Assembly (NCBI GenBank): GCA_943788495.1
Contig: CALSQO010000002.1
Coordinates: 620,001 to 684,000, forward strand
Origin: UA16 sp905478895
GTDB lineage: Bacteria > Bacteroidota > Bacteroidia > Flavobacteriales_D > Sanyastnellaceae
DNA: 64,000 nt
Direction of reading: 5' to 3'
Under the pieces are notes generated by a model that was not told where the DNA came from, did no database searches, and saw only the letters and a list, made by a program, of their open reading frames with translations. Shown here in pieces: positions 44,901 to 52,006 of the stretch (within the stretch, counting starts at the first letter, position 1; every line of letters begins with the position of its first letter). Both the position numbers and the translations under genes were made by a program.

Positions 44901-45879
44901 TTTGGTTGGTTTGGCAGGAGCTGCTTCCATCTCATTCTGTGGTGATCTCATTCGCTTTGTGGATCCGATTTCAGGAGGTACAGTGATTTTGAGTGAGACC
45001 AATGGAGTATGGCAGTCAGCTGTTCCCATTATCGGAGCCAGCTACTTGTGGGTGGCCCCTATTTCTTCATTCAACATGGGTTGTGGAGATCCGATGGCAT
45101 GTGGATTCACCGACTTCTGTGATCTGAGCGTTGCTTGTGATTACACCGACACCGATGGCGATACCGTTTTGGATTGCCAAGAGGTTGTGGGATGCCAGGA
45201 CGACTCAGCGGATAACTACAATGAAAATGCAACGGATGAAGGAGACTGCAACTACAACGGTTGCACGGATACATCCGCTCAGAACTACGAGGAAGGAGCC
45301 AATGTCGACGACGGAAGCTGTACCTACCTGGTGGCTTTCCGTGTGAACATGTCCAACGAAGTGGTTGCGGATGCAGGAGTGCATCTGGCAGGAAGCTTCC
45401 AAGGGTGGGATCCGGCTTCAATTACTGTTCCTTTGGTAGGATACGGGGTTCATGAAGTAGTCCTTCAATTGCAAATCGGTTCGTACGAGTATAAATTCAT
45501 CAATGGCGATGCATGGGGTGCTGACGAGAGCGTCGGTGATTGTGGCAACGGAGGCAACCGTGTCATAGAAGTCACGGGCGATATGCTGACTTCTGGTGCT
45601 TGTTTCAACAGTTGCGATCAGTGCGCAGGTTGCGCAGACCCAGCTTACGCGGAATACAATCCTTTCAGTGTCACAGCGGACGGCTTTTGCTTGAATGCAG
45701 TTGCTGCCGGTTGTACGTATGAAGAGGCGGAGAACTATGACGCCACAGCGAATATGGACGACGGATCATGTGAGTTCTCTTCTGCCGGAGATTGCCCAGG
45801 TGATTTGAACAATGATGGCTCCATTGGAACGCCTGATTTGCTTCAGTTCCTTTCTGTATTTGGAACGAGCTGCGAATAA
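41923..45879 (+). CDS. Secreted protein with two tandem esterase-like domains, CBM-like domain and dockerin-like tail
   Basis: 1318 residues, signal peptide to about residue 20. Two alpha/beta-hydrolase domains of 421 and about 413 residues each show the oxyanion region FHTGNFLP, VASVDYRLGWNPLAGTQ and a late Asp (HDPFAPY, HDQFAPY). The nucleophile elbow reads GDGTGG (residues 181-186) and GEGTGG (602-607), so the Ser of GxSxG is Gly in both. A Cys/Asp region follows, then a CBM48/AMPK-like domain (FRVNMSNE...GVHLAGSFQGWDP...YEYKFINGDAWG), more DDGSC modules and the tail GDLNNDGSIGTPDLLQFL ending SCE. A binding role, or an unusual mechanism, is inferred. Confidence 0.88.
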   Translation: MKKFLFSALVACLAVLQTQAQTRYLDEVFDDVTVTSDVVYGQNITVITALQGLPPMMEDLKLDIYEPAGDSETNRPLLLAFHTGNFLPPYVNGGALGTKTDNYIVEMCTRYAKMGYVVASVDYRLGWNPLAGTQEERTIQLIQAAYRGVQDSRTAVRFFRMTDAESGNPYGIDADKIGMIGDGTGGYITLASSTISDYNDIIVDDLGNPISKFWYNPGDGSYIPMVIEGIHGDVNATTDTYAPESVGGFQLCAANHVGYSSDFSFQMNAGGALGDLNWLDEGDMPMVSFQCPHDPFAPYETSVLVVPTTNEPVVEVSGAMDIHEEINGYAANNNAIFADAGLDDAGSPANLGYDGLFPVLNSYVDGIPTEPYDSSPWQWWDQAPVAAYDEANGTNILATQLTLNPTMGEEEAMGWIEQMIDYNTPRMGLAMGVVTESTIAGGVRYIDEIFEDVTVEAGVVYGENITVIPALQGMPPMAENLLMDVYQPAGDSETDRPVILYFHTGNFLPQYVNGSAVGTRTDSSAVEICSRFARMGYVVASVDYRLGWNPLAGTQTERTTQLIQAAYRGVQDSRTAVRYFRKSIAEDGNPYGVSGDKIAMFGEGTGGYITLASSTISDYNDIIVDDAGNPITKFWYDPGDGSYIPVVIESIHGDPNATTDTYAPASAGGFQLCMANHVGYSSDFNFQMNLGGALGDLNWLDEGDMPMVSFHAPHDQFAPYTTGVLIVPTTNEPVVEVSGAFDVHSEINGYATNNNASFAEIGLVDPAAALGNNGWDGLYPVMNNYVDGMPSEPYDGSPWQWWDVATTQMVDEANGTSIAATQLTLNPTMGPEEALAWIDIIQDYTAPRLAVSMQVVDLGPGCDDEAACNYNALATTNDGSCVYAEEGFDCEGNSLVVFGCTSAIACNYNGAATDDDGSCDFNESETIVTGAESVWLVGVTLTGTENEAFAADCEASGSVNPNVALNGVFLGDGTDGPMNFSNITDQTGGLLADLVGLAGAASISFCGDLIRFVDPISGGTVILSETNGVWQSAVPIIGASYLWVAPISSFNMGCGDPMACGFTDFCDLSVACDYTDTDGDTVLDCQEVVGCQDDSADNYNENATDEGDCNYNGCTDTSAQNYEEGANVDDGSCTYLVAFRVNMSNEVVADAGVHLAGSFQGWDPASITVPLVGYGVHEVVLQLQIGSYEYKFINGDAWGADESVGDCGNGGNRVIEVTGDMLTSGACFNSCDQCAGCADPAYAEYNPFSVTADGFCLNAVAAGCTYEEAENYDATANMDDGSCEFSSAGDCPGDLNNDGSIGTPDLLQFLSVFGTSCE
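41989..43251 (+). repeat. Tandem gene-internal duplication, copy 1
   Basis: 1263 bases encoding the first esterase-like domain (from RYLDEVFDDVTV). Copy 2 follows directly and is alike in DNA as well as protein, for example CCACTTGCAGGAAC against CCACTTGCTGGAAC. Confidence 0.8.
43252..44490 (+). repeat. Tandem gene-internal duplication, copy 2
   Basis: 1239 bases encoding the second esterase-like domain (from RYIDEIFEDVTV), joined to copy 1 without a linker. The order of motifs is identical in the two copies. Confidence 0.8.
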
Positions 45880-45900
45880 AAACGGATTTGAAAAAGCCGA

Positions 45901-45934
45901 AAAAGGGATGCACGCTGGTGTATCCCTTTTTTTT
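45901..45934 (+). terminator. Terminator of the esterase-like gene
   Basis: AAAAGGGATGCAC pairs with GTGTATCCCTTTT (one G-T), followed by further T's, 22 bases after the stop. Confidence 0.85.
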
Positions 45935-46049
45935 GGCTCGATAATTGACTCCTTGAGAAAGGGAAATGTGAATTTGTCTCAATTTGAACGTTTGACGTTT
46001 TCATTTCCTTGAATCTGACTATCTTTATAACGAAATAAGAAAATTAGCT

Positions 46050-46493
46050 ATGAAACAATTTTTGACTGCTTGCTTAATGATCGCTGGAGCGTTCACGGTA
46101 GCCATTGCACAAGGACCGTCCATCTCATTGGACAAAGACGTTCATGATTACGGAACCATTTCACAAGGTGCCGATGGAGGGTGTGAATTCACGGTTACCA
46201 ATGACGGAACGGAGCCTTTGATCATCTCACGTTGCAAAGGTTCTTGCGGATGCACGGTGCCAAAATGTGAGAAGACACCCATTATGCCGGGTGCAACATC
46301 AGCCATCAGCGTGCGCTATGACACGAAACGCATCGGCCCAATCAACAAGAGCGTTACCATCACTTCGAATGCTTCCAATGAGCCTACGAAGGTGATCCGC
46401 ATCAAAGGGAAGGTCGAAGCATCTGACATCAACAATGCGGGAGGAGCACCGGTAAAGCCGGCTTCAACCGGAGCACCCCTGAACAAGGAGTAA
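46050..46493 (+). CDS. DUF1573-domain exported protein
   Basis: 147 residues, signal peptide ends AIAQG. The DUF1573 Ig-like fold is clear: HDYGTISQGADGGCEFTVTN, PLIISRCKGSCGCTVPKCEK, PIMPGATSAISVRYDT, GPINKSVTITSN. It is a periplasmic or surface single-domain protein of unknown role, very common in Bacteroidota. TATCTTTA at about 46019 is a possible -7 box, with a TTTG 25 bases before it. Confidence 0.9.
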   Translation: MKQFLTACLMIAGAFTVAIAQGPSISLDKDVHDYGTISQGADGGCEFTVTNDGTEPLIISRCKGSCGCTVPKCEKTPIMPGATSAISVRYDTKRIGPINKSVTITSNASNEPTKVIRIKGKVEASDINNAGGAPVKPASTGAPLNKE

Positions 46494-46528
46494 TCTCCCA
46501 AATCGAATTAGGCGAAGTCGCCATTTGA

Positions 46529-46566
46529 GAAGTCGTCCCTCTTCGTTGAGGAACGACTTCTTTTTT
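46529..46566 (+). terminator. Terminator of the DUF1573 gene
   Basis: GAAGTCGT (46529-46536) pairs with ACGACTTC (46553-46560), with an inner CCTC/GAGG extension, and is followed by T6. Confidence 0.9.
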
Positions 46567-46606
46567 ATGCCATTTTTGCATAGCACGAAACTTTGAAAGA
46601 ACCGCC

Positions 46607-49237
46607 ATGGAATTGCCTGCTCAGTATAACCCCAATGCTTCGGAGACGAAGTGGTACGAATTCTGGCTAGAGAATGGATTCTTTGAATCCAAGCCGGATG
46701 AACGTGAGCCCTATACCGTTGTGATTCCGCCACCCAATGTGACCGGTGTTCTTCACATGGGGCATATGCTGAATAATACCATTCAAGACGTCCTGGTGCG
46801 ACGGGCTCGGATGTTGGGTAAGAATGCGTGTTGGGTGCCAGGAACCGATCATGCGTCCATCGCCACAGAAGCCAAAGTGGTCCGTCGGTTGCGTGAAAAG
46901 GGCATTAAAAAATCCGATTTAAGCCGAGATGAATTTTTGGGCCACGCATGGGATTGGACCCATGAGCACGGGGGCATCATCCTCGATCAGCTCAAGAAAT
47001 TGGGGGCGAGTTGCGATTGGTCGCGGACCCGTTTCACCATGGATGAAAAATACTACGATGGCGTCGTAGATACCTTCATCGATTTGTTCAACAAAGGCTT
47101 GATTTATCGGGGTGAGCGGATGGTGCACTGGGATCCAGTCGCGCAAACGGCTTTGAGCGACGAGGAGGTCATCCATACCGAAGAAAATGGAAAGCTCTAC
47201 TACGTGCGCTACGAGGTGTTGGGGACTGACGGAGATTACCTCACGGTTGCCACAACCCGACCCGAGACCATCATGGGGGATACAGCGATTTGCATTCACC
47301 CTGAGGATGAACGGTTCTTGCACTTGCACGGCAAGCGTGCCCGCGTGCCCATGACCGATCGCGATGTGCCCATTATTTTGGACGATTATGTCGATCGGGA
47401 ATTTGGAACCGGTTGCCTCAAAGTGACTCCTGCTCACGACGTCAATGATTACGACTTGGGCCAAAAGCACGATTTGGAAAGCATCAATATTTTCAATCCG
47501 GACGGAACCCTCAATGACGCCGGTGGTGCCTTGAATGGCATGGACCGATTCGATGCGCGGAAGGAGGTGGCGAAGGCGTTGGAGGCTTCTAAGCACCTTG
47601 TCAAAACGGAGGATTACACCAACAGCGTCGGTCGGTCGGAACGGACGAATGCGGTCATTGAACCGCGATTGTCATTGCAGTGGTTCTTGAAGATGAAAGG
47701 GCTTGCACAACCGGCGTTGGATCACGTGATGGATGGAACCATTGCCTTCCATCCGCCGAAGTTCAAGAACAGCTACCGCCATTGGATGGAGAATGTCAAG
47801 GACTGGTGCGTAAGTCGACAGTTGTGGTGGGGGCATCGCATTCCTGCTTGGTTTTATGGCGATGGTGAATCGGATTTTGTGGTGGCAAAGACGGCGGAAG
47901 AAGCCATAGATGCGGCCCGCATCAAGTCAGGAAATGCCGAAATGACGATGGATGCATTGCATCAAGATGAGGATGTGATGGACACGTGGTTTAGCAGTTG
48001 GCTTTGGCCGATTCAGGTGTTTGATGGGTTGAAGACCGAAGAAGAAGTCAGTTATTACTACCCCACAGCGGACCTGGTTACCGCGCCAGAAATCATGTTT
48101 TTCTGGGTGGCACGAATGATCATTGCCGGTTATGAATACCGGGGTGAGGCGCCATTCAAAAATGTATATTACACGGGGATTGTAAGGGACGAGCAGGGGC
48201 GGAAAATGTCGAAAAGCTTGGGCAATAGCCCGGATCCGATTGAACTCATGGAGCAGTACGGTGCCGATGGCGTCCGCGTGGGTATGTTGCTCACTTCGCC
48301 TGCCGGAAATGACCTTCCCTTTGATGAAAAACTATGTGAGCAAGGCCGAAATTTCGCCAATAAGATTTGGAATGCTTTCCGACTGACCCAAGGCTGGGAA
48401 ATAGACGAATCACGGCAGCAACCAGCCTCCTCTTCCGTTGCTGTGGAGTGGATGGAAAGCAGAATACAAGAGGTAATGGAAGATCTGGAAGGGCAATTCG
48501 CTGAATTCCGATTGAGCGAGGCTCTGATGACGACTTATCGCCTGGTTTGGGATGATTTTTGCAGCTGGTACCTCGAATTGATCAAGCCGCCATTTGGCGA
48601 ACCCATTGATCGCAAGACCATGAACACCACGGTCACTATTTTTGAAGACTTATTGAAGTTGTTGCATCCCTTTATGCCATTTCTCACCGAAGAAATATGG
48701 CATTGGATTCGGGAGCGTTCGAACCCCAACGAAGCCATTTGCATCGCTTCTTGGCCTGAACCGAAAGCCAAGAATGCAAATTTGCTTCAGGAATTCATTC
48801 CTTTCCAGCAGGCGGTTTCAGAGATTCGCACGATTCGCAAAAACAATCAGATTCCGCAGCGCGAACCGTTAGCGTTGAACATCCAAGAAGGAGCGGATTA
48901 TCCGCTTGCGTTGGAATCAGCTTTGATCAAGCTGACGAACCTCAGTGCCGTCCAACGGGTCGATTCCAAGGTGCCCAATGCATTTGGCTTTGTTGTGGGG
49001 ACCACGTCATTTTTCGTACCCTTCGGGTCAGCGGTGGATGTCGATGCCGAAAAAGCGAAAATCCAAAAGGAATTGGATCATTTGAGCGGCTTCCTCAAGA
49101 GTGTTCGCGGAAAGTTGTCCAACGAGCGCTTTGTTCAGAATGCCCCCAACAATGTGGTGGCGCTGGAACGAAAGAAAGAGTCGGATGCCCTGGCAAAACT
49201 CGAAGTGTTGCAGACGAAGTTGGCAGAATTGGGCTGA
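46607..49237 (+). CDS. valS: Valine--tRNA ligase
   Basis: 876 residues, full length. Class I synthetase: PPPNVTGVLHMGH (HIGH motif) near residue 43, KMSKSLGN near 530, an editing domain between (TTRPETIMGDTA, DVNDYDLG), and a C-terminal coiled-coil arm (VDAEKAKIQKELDHL). It charges tRNA-Val and edits mischarged Thr. The DUF6435 gene begins 36 bases later. Confidence 0.97.
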   Translation: MELPAQYNPNASETKWYEFWLENGFFESKPDEREPYTVVIPPPNVTGVLHMGHMLNNTIQDVLVRRARMLGKNACWVPGTDHASIATEAKVVRRLREKGIKKSDLSRDEFLGHAWDWTHEHGGIILDQLKKLGASCDWSRTRFTMDEKYYDGVVDTFIDLFNKGLIYRGERMVHWDPVAQTALSDEEVIHTEENGKLYYVRYEVLGTDGDYLTVATTRPETIMGDTAICIHPEDERFLHLHGKRARVPMTDRDVPIILDDYVDREFGTGCLKVTPAHDVNDYDLGQKHDLESINIFNPDGTLNDAGGALNGMDRFDARKEVAKALEASKHLVKTEDYTNSVGRSERTNAVIEPRLSLQWFLKMKGLAQPALDHVMDGTIAFHPPKFKNSYRHWMENVKDWCVSRQLWWGHRIPAWFYGDGESDFVVAKTAEEAIDAARIKSGNAEMTMDALHQDEDVMDTWFSSWLWPIQVFDGLKTEEEVSYYYPTADLVTAPEIMFFWVARMIIAGYEYRGEAPFKNVYYTGIVRDEQGRKMSKSLGNSPDPIELMEQYGADGVRVGMLLTSPAGNDLPFDEKLCEQGRNFANKIWNAFRLTQGWEIDESRQQPASSSVAVEWMESRIQEVMEDLEGQFAEFRLSEALMTTYRLVWDDFCSWYLELIKPPFGEPIDRKTMNTTVTIFEDLLKLLHPFMPFLTEEIWHWIRERSNPNEAICIASWPEPKAKNANLLQEFIPFQQAVSEIRTIRKNNQIPQREPLALNIQEGADYPLALESALIKLTNLSAVQRVDSKVPNAFGFVVGTTSFFVPFGSAVDVDAEKAKIQKELDHLSGFLKSVRGKLSNERFVQNAPNNVVALERKKESDALAKLEVLQTKLAELG

Positions 49238-49273
49238 CGTCGAACACCAGTGCGGTAGAGTTGTTTCACTTTT

Positions 49274-49447
49274 ATGTGGAATCCATTCAAGTCTGACCCG
49301 CGCAAACGACTTCAAAAAAAACACGCGGAACTCCTCGCTGAAGCGCATCGCCTAAGTACCATTGACCGCACCCGTTCGGATGCATTGGTAGCGGAGGCGG
49401 CTTCGGTAGAAGATGAGCTCATCAACCTCGAAAAAGGAGAACAATGA
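49274..49447 (+). CDS. DUF6435 (Lacal_2735)-family small protein
   Basis: Direct translation from ATG 49274 gives 57 residues: MWNPFKSDPRKRLQKKHAEL, then LAEAHRLSTIDRTRSDALVA and an acidic end. The pattern F-K-x-D-x-x-x-x-LxKKxxxLLxEAxxLSxxxRxxSD matches the Lacal_2735/DUF6435 family of Bacteroidota, all short helical proteins of unknown function. The stop overlaps the next ATG (ATGA), so it is coupled to the SDR gene. I recall the family near photolyase genes. Confidence 0.8.
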   Translation: MWNPFKSDPRKRLQKKHAELLAEAHRLSTIDRTRSDALVAEAASVEDELINLEKGEQ

Positions 49448-50157
49448 GCGCCTTCAAAACCATTGCCGTCGTGGGCGATTCGAAAGGGATTGGCGAAGCA
49501 CTTCGGGAACAACTCCTCGACGCTGGACACCGGGTTATCGGGGTTTCCCGCACGGGAGTCCAACGTCCAACCGATGCCGTTGGAGAATACCAGAGTTTGG
49601 TTTTTGATGCAGTCGCCCATCCATGTGATTTGAGTGGCTTTGCAGATCAACTTGATGGAATCGCCTATTGCCCGGGAACCATTCGCTTGAAACCCATGAA
49701 AGGGATGAAAAAGGAGCATGCGTTGGAAGATTGGAATGTCAACGCTTGGGGAGCCGCTCAAACGCTGCAGACCAACTTTTCCCTGCTTCAAAAATCAAAG
49801 CAAGCATCGGTGGTTTTGTTCAGTACTGTGGCGGTTCAAACAGGAATGCCCTATCACACCAGCATAGCCATGGCCAAAGGAGCTGTGGAGGGATTGACCC
49901 GGTCGTTGGCGGCAGAATGGTCCCCTCAAATCCGTGTCAATGCCATCGCTCCATCCTTGACTGACACGCCGCTTGCCAGTGCAATGTTGAGCAGCGAGGC
50001 AAAACAGGAGGCGTCAGCAGCTCGGCATCCATTGAACCGCGTTGGATCCGCAGAGGAGATTGCTTCACTGGCTGCGTGGCTCCTCGGGGACGGTGCGGCC
50101 TTCACCACCGGCCAAGTGTTTCAGGCGGACGGCGGGATGAATGGCATTCGCAAATAA
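49444..50157 (+). CDS. SDR-family oxidoreductase lacking the catalytic Tyr
   Basis: 237 residues. The Rossmann fold is clear: nucleotide loop VVGDSKGIGEAL (for TGxxxGIG), AYCPGTI (for NNAG), and the C-terminal FTTGQVFQADGGM. In the active site the Lys lies in SIAMAKGAVEGL, but the Tyr four residues before it is Ile, so the YxxxK dyad is incomplete. A nucleotide-binding or atypical redox role is inferred. It is coupled to DUF6435 and 13 bases before the flavin reductase gene. Confidence 0.85.
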   Translation: MSAFKTIAVVGDSKGIGEALREQLLDAGHRVIGVSRTGVQRPTDAVGEYQSLVFDAVAHPCDLSGFADQLDGIAYCPGTIRLKPMKGMKKEHALEDWNVNAWGAAQTLQTNFSLLQKSKQASVVLFSTVAVQTGMPYHTSIAMAKGAVEGLTRSLAAEWSPQIRVNAIAPSLTDTPLASAMLSSEAKQEASAARHPLNRVGSAEEIASLAAWLLGDGAAFTTGQVFQADGGMNGIRK

Positions 50158-50169
50158 CGGCACACACCG

Positions 50170-50844
50170 ATGAAGACCCTCAACGATTTGGACCTGGAGT
50201 TGATGCCGCAGCGCAAGCGTGGACGATTGGTCAATAGCCTGAGTGGCTTCAAGAGTGCCAATCTCATTGGCACCGCCAATGGGGCAGGCAATCACAACCT
50301 GAGCATCGTCAGCTCTGCCGTTCATTTGGGCTCAGATCCCGCCTTGATTGGTGTGGTTTTTCGCCCACCATCAGAACCCGAGCATGGCAGTCATACGTAT
50401 TGGAATATCCGAGAAACCGGTGTGTTCACCATGAATCATGTGGCCCAAGATTTTTACAAGCGCGCGCACCAAGCGAGCGCTCGGTATCCCGAATCTTCCA
50501 GTGAGTTTGACGAACTTGGCTTCACGCCCGTCTATCGCTGTGGATTTGAAGCACCCGCAGTTGAAGAAGCTCCTGTGAGGTTGGGCTTGGAACGCGTGGA
50601 CGAATGGAAAATTCCACAAAATGAATGCCGTTTTGTTGTGGGCCAGATTCGTTGGGTGGAATTTCCCGAGACGGCGTGGGCAAAAGATGGCTATTTGGAC
50701 TTAGAAGGCCTCGGAATCATCGCATTGAGTTCTTTGGATGGCTATCACATCACCAAAAAGTTGAGTCGCCTCGCCTATGCGAAACCGGATCAAACAACCC
50801 CAGAATGCGAGCCTGATTTTATGAAGGGATGGGAAGATGCTTGA
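50170..50844 (+). CDS. Flavin reductase-like FMN-binding protein
   Basis: 224 residues. The split-barrel domain has GFKSANLIGTANGAGNHNLSI, SSAVHLGSDPALIGVVFRPP and a conserved NIRETGVFTMNHV. Members bind FMN and reduce it with NAD(P)H or use it as cofactor. Its place before two photolyase-family genes suggests supply or reduction of flavin for them; that is inference. Confidence 0.88.
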   Translation: MKTLNDLDLELMPQRKRGRLVNSLSGFKSANLIGTANGAGNHNLSIVSSAVHLGSDPALIGVVFRPPSEPEHGSHTYWNIRETGVFTMNHVAQDFYKRAHQASARYPESSSEFDELGFTPVYRCGFEAPAVEEAPVRLGLERVDEWKIPQNECRFVVGQIRWVEFPETAWAKDGYLDLEGLGIIALSSLDGYHITKKLSRLAYAKPDQTTPECEPDFMKGWEDA

Positions 50845-50883
50845 AAATGAAATTTCAGCCAGAATTTCAACGAAATTAGCCAC

Positions 50884-51801
50884 ATGAAAAGCAGCACCAT
50901 CCATGCAACTTTGGAGACGTCAACGCCGCAGGGCGGTGATGACTCAGATCGCACGTTGCTGCACCATGAGGTGGTTGCGGAGAATCCGAATGCACCTTGG
51001 TTGGTTTTCATCCATGGAGCAGGGGGCAGTATCCGCACGTGGAAGTTTCAGATTGAAGCCTTCGCCCCACACTTTCGTCTTTTGCTGATTGACTTGCGGG
51101 ACCACGGCTACAGCAAAGAAATCATGCCGGAATTTCCCGCATACGATTTCGACATTGTGGCCAAAGACATTCTCGCGGTCATCGATCATTTGAACATCGA
51201 GAAGGCCCATTTCATGAGTTTGAGCATTGGCAGTGTCATTTTGCAAAAAATTGACATTGAAAGACCGCAGCTGGTCGATCGGATGATCATGGCGGGAGCC
51301 ATTTTCGATGGCAGCCGCTTGATGCACTGGTTCGTTCATTCGGGCAAGCTCTTGTCCCATGTTTTGCCCTACCGCGCGCTGTATTGGCTTTTTAGTTTCA
51401 TTGTTTTGCCCCGACGAAATCACCGCCTGAGCCGCTCTATTTTCCGGCGCCAAAGCAAGCGTTTGTCCACGCGGGAGTACATGAAATGGATTCAGTTGTA
51501 CAAGCCATTTTTCAACTTGGCCCAAGAATACATCCATCGACCGGTCATGAAGAAGGGATTATTGGTGATGGGAAGCCAAGACCACATCTTCTTGCGTGCG
51601 GCGAAACGGTTTGCACGGATTCAGAAGAACATGCGCCTGACGGTCATTGAAAATTGTGGCCACGTATGCAGCATTGAGGCGCCAGAACTCTTCAATGATT
51701 TGGTGTTGAAGTTTCTGACGGATCAGGAAGTTCCTGGAGCTGTCACGGCTACACCGGTTCCGATGAAGTGGTCGGAGTTGAAAGCTTTGCAAAAAGGATA
51801 A
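50884..51801 (+). CDS. Alpha/beta-hydrolase
   Basis: 305 residues, no signal peptide. Oxyanion strand VFIHGAGGSIRTW, LIDLRDHGYSKE, nucleophile elbow SLSIGSVI (Ser in SxSxG), Asp in VMGSQDHIF and His in ENCGHVCSIEAP complete the triad. The substrate is unknown. It lies between the flavin reductase and DUF2256 genes in the same direction. Confidence 0.85.
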   Translation: MKSSTIHATLETSTPQGGDDSDRTLLHHEVVAENPNAPWLVFIHGAGGSIRTWKFQIEAFAPHFRLLLIDLRDHGYSKEIMPEFPAYDFDIVAKDILAVIDHLNIEKAHFMSLSIGSVILQKIDIERPQLVDRMIMAGAIFDGSRLMHWFVHSGKLLSHVLPYRALYWLFSFIVLPRRNHRLSRSIFRRQSKRLSTREYMKWIQLYKPFFNLAQEYIHRPVMKKGLLVMGSQDHIFLRAAKRFARIQKNMRLTVIENCGHVCSIEAPELFNDLVLKFLTDQEVPGAVTATPVPMKWSELKALQKG

Positions 51802-51847
51802 TTCCGACCACGTGTGAACCTTGGCGCGTGCACGAGGTTAAATTCTC

Positions 51848-52006
51848 ATGCGACGCGAGCACTACCCACCAGACCGTATATGTACGGTGTGCGAAAAACC
51901 TTTTTCTTGGCGAAAGAAGTGGGAATCCTGTTGGGATGAAGTTCGTTATTGCTCGAAACGTTGCCGAAGCCAGCGTTCATCCAAAATCCCATTGGAACAT
52001 GCATGA
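51848..52006 (+). CDS. DUF2256 zinc-ribbon-like protein
   Basis: Direct translation from ATG 51848 gives 52 residues: MRREHYPPDRICTVCEKPFS, then WRKKWESCWDEVRYCSKRCR and a short basic tail. CxxC with CSxRC and the signature PFSWRKKWxxxWDEVRYCS define DUF2256, a small family typically encoded next to cryptochrome/photolyase genes. Four Cys (CTVC and C-x3-C in CSKRC) probably bind zinc. It overlaps the photolyase start by eight bases, so translation is coupled. It was missed in longer-frame views because the photolyase frame runs through it. Confidence 0.88.
   Translation: MRREHYPPDRICTVCEKPFSWRKKWESCWDEVRYCSKRCRSQRSSKIPLEHA

Noticed and set aside
44490..45800. Short Cys/Asp repeats considered as a CRISPR-like array
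   Set aside because: They are in-frame protein modules of uneven spacing, not DNA repeats with equal spacers.
46919..47596. 225-codon minus-strand frame
   Set aside because: Antisense shadow of valS.
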